Of a stretch of 64,000 bases of DNA, positions 60,450 through 64,000 are shown one piece after another. The position numbers and the translations under genes were made by a program. Source of the DNA: Agapetus fuscipes (Eukaryota > Arthropoda > Insecta > Trichoptera > Glossosomatidae); contig OX637353.1 in the NCBI GenBank assembly GCA_951799405.1, positions 16,244,001 through 16,308,000 of the forward strand, written 5' to 3'. How positions within the stretch are numbered: the stretch's first letter is position 1; the number at the start of each line of letters is the position of its first letter. The notes under the pieces were generated by a model, which saw nothing but the letters and a program-made list of their open reading frames with translations, had not been told where the DNA came from and searched no databases.

Positions 60450-60485
60450 AAACATTATGTTTTTTTTTTTTTTTTTTTTTTTTTT
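60450..60485. repeat. Long poly-T tract
   Basis: More than 30 consecutive T bases. It lies 40 bp left of the H2 inverted repeat and may be the tail of a reverse insertion. Confidence 0.85.
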
Positions 60486-60522
60486 ATTGATTGTAGAGGC
60501 ATTAACTTTGTAATCGTTCATC

Positions 60523-60658
60523 ATTAATGAAAAAAGAAAAACAGTTTTGTTTTCGATTACGTTTCTGATGATGCGAACGGATGTTTGCGAAACCGGTTGT
60601 GGTTTATAAAAATATACTCACGTAATCGAAAACAAAACTGTTTTTCTTTTTCCATTAA
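60523..60658 (+). mobile_element. Inverted-repeat insertion with hammerhead-like loop (H2)
   Basis: Arms 60523-60562 and 60620-60658 (GTTTTGTTTTCGATTACGT and inverse) are nearly perfect over 39 bp. The 57 bp loop holds the core at 60560-60600. Confidence 0.85.
60560..60600 (+). ncRNA. Hammerhead ribozyme-like core
   Basis: CTGATGA 60565-60571, stem II GCGAAC/GTTTGC, GAAA 60589-60592, ACCGGT then T. The GAAACCGG segment is the same as in H1 although the arms are unrelated. The cleavage triplet would be GUU, which is allowed but weaker. Stem I pairing directly beside the core is poor, and only the outer arms pair well. Activity is doubtful. Confidence 0.55.
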
Positions 60659-60659
60659 T

Positions 60660-61251
60660 TATGTTTTTCTTTTAGTAAGTTGACTCAGTATTAAAGAAGG
60701 AATATTGTAGAGCCAACATTTCAACACCGCACAAAGTTTATGTACGAATATTACTTAAAAGTTTTAAGCCACGAAATAGGTAAAAGTTATCACAAATTTA
60801 TGTTATAAACATGGAATTTTATTCATGAAAACGAGGTCACAACTGAGTGTTACTACAAATAATAATTTAGAATTTTCACTTGTTTTTTGTTTTTGTTTTG
60901 TTTGAAGAGAAATATAATCACTTACAGGGAGTATTTTACAACATTGTTACGTCTATATCGAGTACGAGTAAACACGCGCGGGTAGCAAACATTATAAGTC
61001 ACGTTTTGCCTTTGGCAGCACGAGTTTTAGCGCCTTTATCTCCTCACAACTCGAGTGATAAAGTTATTATTTAAATTGAAAAAAAAAACAGCATAAAAGC
61101 AAACACATGGCGCGACTCCCGAATCTCTACTGATTGCAGAGAGCTAATAATAAACACACTCGGCTTGCTGGAGATATGGGGAATATAATGATGTGCCAAA
61201 TGATGATAAATTATCAATAAATAAGTGATATCGATGGCAAAGGTGAGATCA
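60660..61251. other. Spacer
   Basis: AT-rich. The 64-codon frame at 60880 has no motif. 61170-61230 is simple A/T-rich sequence. Confidence 0.4.
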
Positions 61252-62100
61252 TATACATATCGCCACCTTAAAGGTAAAACTAAACAAGTGCTGACAGCGA
61301 ATGATACTGTAGAAATCTTTGTTCTCTTTCTAACTAGGGAAGATTTGCGGAAAAGTAAGTTGAAACGGATATACATATGTAGGTAGTGTAACCTAAAGAT
61401 AAAACTGAAAAAAGTTGATTCATTGATTTGAGAAATTGTGGACAAAATATTTTATTGGGTGTAACTTCTCATAGTAAGTGAACTAATTATAAGGAAGTGG
61501 TTATAGGGAAGTGGACCGAAAGGAATGGCGGTTGATTTGCAACAATGGCGGCTAGGGCATTAATTCTAAGTGTAATATTAAGTTTAATTTTAATTATACT
61601 TTATTTTAATTTTAATTTGTAATGTGTCTCATTATGAATTTCTGTGTTTCATTTATAATTTTTTGTGCTCCTTGACTGATAGGTTGGTACGAGGCTGACC
61701 ACCCGTGCTGTAAAAATCGGTTCACTTTTGCCAATGCCACCCCGGTTCAGGGAACGGCGGCAGGAGTTGCAAGGTTTATGTCCATGTGAGGTTTTCTTTA
61801 TTTGTATGCACACATGCAGAATGTGTAGGCGCGAACCTACATGTACCTGTCTGTGGGCATGCATTTTATATGAGCCTTAAATGCTTACATATCCTTGCAG
61901 CTTAGATTATAGATTATAGATAGGTCATGTAAAATTTCTGCACTACAGGAGTGGCACACTTTTTAGTGTTTTCTCTCGTAGAACATAGGGAAAAAGGAAT
62001 ATTTATCTGAGAAACCTATGCTTGCCTAATATGCCACATATTCAGTTTTAATTTTAAGGCATCAACACATTATTAAGGCCAGGGTATTTCAATCGCAGCT
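61252..62100 (+). repeat. Repeat T copy split by L-T/SINE-A
   Basis: Left part TATCGCCACCTTAAAGGTAA to TAATTATAAGGAAGTGG. Right part from 61924 (GTCATGTAAAATTTCTGCAC) to TTAAGGCCAGGGTATTTC, which is the repeat-T terminus. The LINE is the younger insertion. Confidence 0.78.
61505..61922 (+). mobile_element. L-T LINE 3' end with SINE-A tail, young
   Basis: GGACCGAAAGGAATGGCGGT (codons of DRKEWR) begins the LINE part, then a T-rich spacer, and SINE-A from 61672 with ATTATAGATTATAGAT tail. The SINE-A part nearly matches 29926-30181, which lacks the LINE part. So one source 3' end was copied with and without coding sequence. Confidence 0.85.
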
Positions 62101-62157
62101 TAGCTACTTTGTACGAAATCAACAGGACAAACTAGTGAAATTAACGTGAATTATCTT

Positions 62158-62373
62158 TCACCCATACTAAAAAAATGGTTACTTTGTCAATGCCTCCCCT
62201 GTTTCAGGAAAGGTCGGAAAAAGTTGCAGGGTTTAGGTTCATTTGAGATTTGGATTTTAATTTGTAAGTACACATGCAGCATTTGTGAACACTAACTTAC
62301 ACGTGTCTGTTTGTGAGTATGCATTTAATATGAATTTTCAATGTTAATATATCTTTGCAATTTGGATTATAGA
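62158..62373 (+). mobile_element. SINE-A copy, 5' slightly truncated
   Basis: CACCCATACTAAAAAAATGG to TTTGCAATTTGGATTATAG. Lacks the first 35 bases. Confidence 0.85.
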
Positions 62374-62929
62374 TAAGCCAAGTCACAGGAAATCCATTTG
62401 ACGCACTTCACTGATAAATATGAACAAAAAAATAAAGTCTAGTTTTTAAAATGGAAGGCAAATAATGTTAAAACTTTTAGACACTCGTATATTTTTCTAC
62501 ATTTTTCCAAGGTCAAAAATAAACCACGATTCAAGTTCTTTTCCTGTTATTCACACACAGCAAATCCATGGCTCTACTGCCAACTGACGTGAATTAACCA
62601 TTCAAAAACACGATGATCCATGGATCAGCTAGGGATCAAAAGTGTTGTGAGTAGTCTTGTTAGATTAGATTATATCAGATTGTGCGCTGCCTATTCTTGG
62701 TAAAGAACTTGATATCAGGATATAATCTTTTAAAGAGGGAACTTTGCAAAAAGATGTGCGATTAGCAGGAACCAGGGTGCGGCCTGCTTAAAACTGGGTG
62801 TGTGTGAGGCTTTGCCCGACACGTGGCATGTTTAAACAGTCCACGTGGAGAGCGGCTGTTGAGGAGGCAATGTTGGCGTAAGCGCGAGCACGACAAATAT
62901 CAATTAAAACCAACAAGTGTGAAGAGAAG
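62374..62929. other. Spacer
   Basis: No feature recognised. Confidence 0.4.
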
Positions 62930-63385
62930 CATGAACAGTGAGTGACAGTGAAATGAATAAAGTATGTACGGTGGAAATGAAGCATTTGAGAAGCATGACA
63001 GGAAAAACTGAGGGATAGAGTTAGGAATGAATGGGTAAAGAAATAATGTAAGTTGAAAGAGGATGTGAAAGTTAAGGTGCAAAAGAATGTGATGAGATGG
63101 TTTGGGCATGTAGAATAAAAGAATGAGGACAGAGTGACAAAGTATACATAAAGAAGAAATGTGAAAAGAAAAGAGGTAAGGGACGACCGAGAAAAGTATG
63201 GAGTGATCAGATTGAGGAGATTGTGAAAGAAAAGGATAAACAAAGTGAGCGTAAAAGAAGAAAATGCATGAAAAAGGTGATTGATTTGAAAGAATTGAAA
63301 GAGGTGTGTAAGGGTAGGAAGAAATGGAGGCAGCCTTGCAGAGGCTCTGGCCACCCCTAGCGGAATGGCGACACAGTTACAGAAT
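62930..63385 (+). pseudogene. L-G LINE C-terminus, longest copy
   Basis: In order: VQKNVMRWFGHVE, stop, GRPRKVWSDQIEEIVKEKDK, QSERKRRKCMKKVIDLKELK and EVCKGRKKWRQPCRGSGHP, then CCTAGCGGAATGGCGAC and GTTACAG. One frame change and an internal stop. The long open frame on the opposite strand is an antisense by-product of A-rich coding sequence. Confidence 0.78.
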
Positions 63386-63581
63386 AAGGCATGAATATTG
63401 GCGGGAAAAGCGCGCACAGTGGAAGTGAGTGACAGGCTGAGTGGGTACTTGAAAAACAAAATGTTTGCTAATAAAATGTTGATATTAAAGTACCTACAAG
63501 GTTTCAAGTGGAAAGTGAAGTGTATCAGGAGTATTATATGAAACTTGCAATCTAAAAAGTTTACACGTTAGCATATTTGTA

Positions 63582-63807
63582 TCTATAATCTATAATCTAA
63601 GTTGCAAGGATATATTCATTCAACGCTCTCAGATGTAGGTATGCCCACAAACAAACACGTGTAGTTCGCGCTTACAAATGCTGATTGTGTACCTTCAAAT
63701 AAAATCCAAACCTCAAATGAACATAAGCCCTGCAACTCTTGCCGACATTCCCTGAAACAGGGGTGACATTGGCAAAGTGAACCATTTTTTACAGTATGGG
63801 TGGTCAT
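63582..63807 (-). mobile_element. SINE-A copy, reverse, head clipped
   Basis: TATAATCTATAATCTAAGTTG tail to GTATGGGTGGTCA. Same young subfamily as 43829-44064. Confidence 0.88.
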
Positions 63808-63842
63808 GGTGTATGCTTCTTCAATATTAAATTCATCAATAA

Positions 63843-63980
63843 TAATCCAAGTTGCAAAGATATATAAACATCTAAAATTTTAAATGCATGCCCAGAAACA
63901 GACACGCGTAAGTTCGCGTTTACACATGCAGCATGTGCCTGCTTGCGCGCATGTATTAAATATGAGCCTATTGACATTAA
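63843..63980. mobile_element. Inverted SINE-A fusion with tails at both ends
   Basis: Minus-strand 3' half from AATCCAAGTTGCAAAGATAT to the palindrome CACATGCAGCATGTG, then plus-strand sequence CCTGCTTGCGCGCATG and TATTAAATATGAGCC. The strand switch is at the palindrome. Confidence 0.7.
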
Positions 63981-64000
63981 CAGTTGGGTGGGGAAGCAAT

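Noticed and set aside
62788..63507. A 239-codon Phe/Leu/Ser-rich minus-strand frame, the longest in the window
   Set aside because: It is antisense to the L-G LINE C-terminus. The plus strand carries the recognisable GRPRKVWSDQI and KEVCKGRKKW blocks. The hydrophobic composition comes from reverse-reading Lys/Glu codons.

Overview
The window is AT-rich eukaryotic DNA with no prokaryotic features: no operons, no ribosome binding sites, and no open reading frame above about 240 codons. RNA polymerase III-type SINE heads, 5'-truncated non-LTR retrotransposons with microsatellite tails, many short inverted-repeat elements (MITEs) and spliceosomal signals point to an arthropod. The reverse transcriptase (RT) C-termini resemble those I know from moths and butterflies, so a lepidopteran or close relative is my best guess. 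That rests on family resemblance, not on a search.

Almost everything recognisable is mobile DNA. Three SINE-like families dominate. SINE-A (about 245 bp, more than 30 copies) ends in TTAGA or ATTATAG repeats, and its whole body also forms the 3' end of a LINE called L-T here. SINE-B (about 330 bp) and SINE-C (about 300 bp) have tRNA-like heads with clear A and B boxes. LINE debris falls into several groups: L-T; L-G, related to L-T but with another 3' end; L-F, with a short C-terminal domain and (ATC)n tail; L-E, with a (GAA)n tail; and RTE-like pieces. A 1.6 kb non-autonomous LTR element at 16177-17753 has a gag remnant with an expanded minisatellite. Several solo-LTR-like sequences occur.

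DNA-transposon-like elements include MITE M, repeats T, R and K, four fold-back elements sharing an internal motif, and long fold-back elements whose arms are short sub-repeats (7.5-9 kb, 26-30 kb, 50.3-50.7 kb). Tandem arrays are a 126 bp array (7580-8810), an 82 bp array (28601-29092) and a SINE-A-derived array with a 1053 bp higher-order period (52460-54795). Three inverted-repeat insertions, at 13.7, 56.2 and 60.6 kb, carry hammerhead-ribozyme-like cores in their loops.

Only one stretch looks like a host gene: a 158 nt minus-strand exon candidate at 58713-58870 with a GTGAGT donor. A recursive-splice-site-like motif on the same strand at about 23759 suggests that much of the window could be one long intron of that gene. 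Nesting (SINE-B in SINE-A, LINEs in SINEs, a LINE in MITE M, a MITE in a LINE, a solo LTR in SINE-A) gives a relative order of insertions. Family names are working labels from comparison within the window. Most boundaries are accurate to a few bases only.
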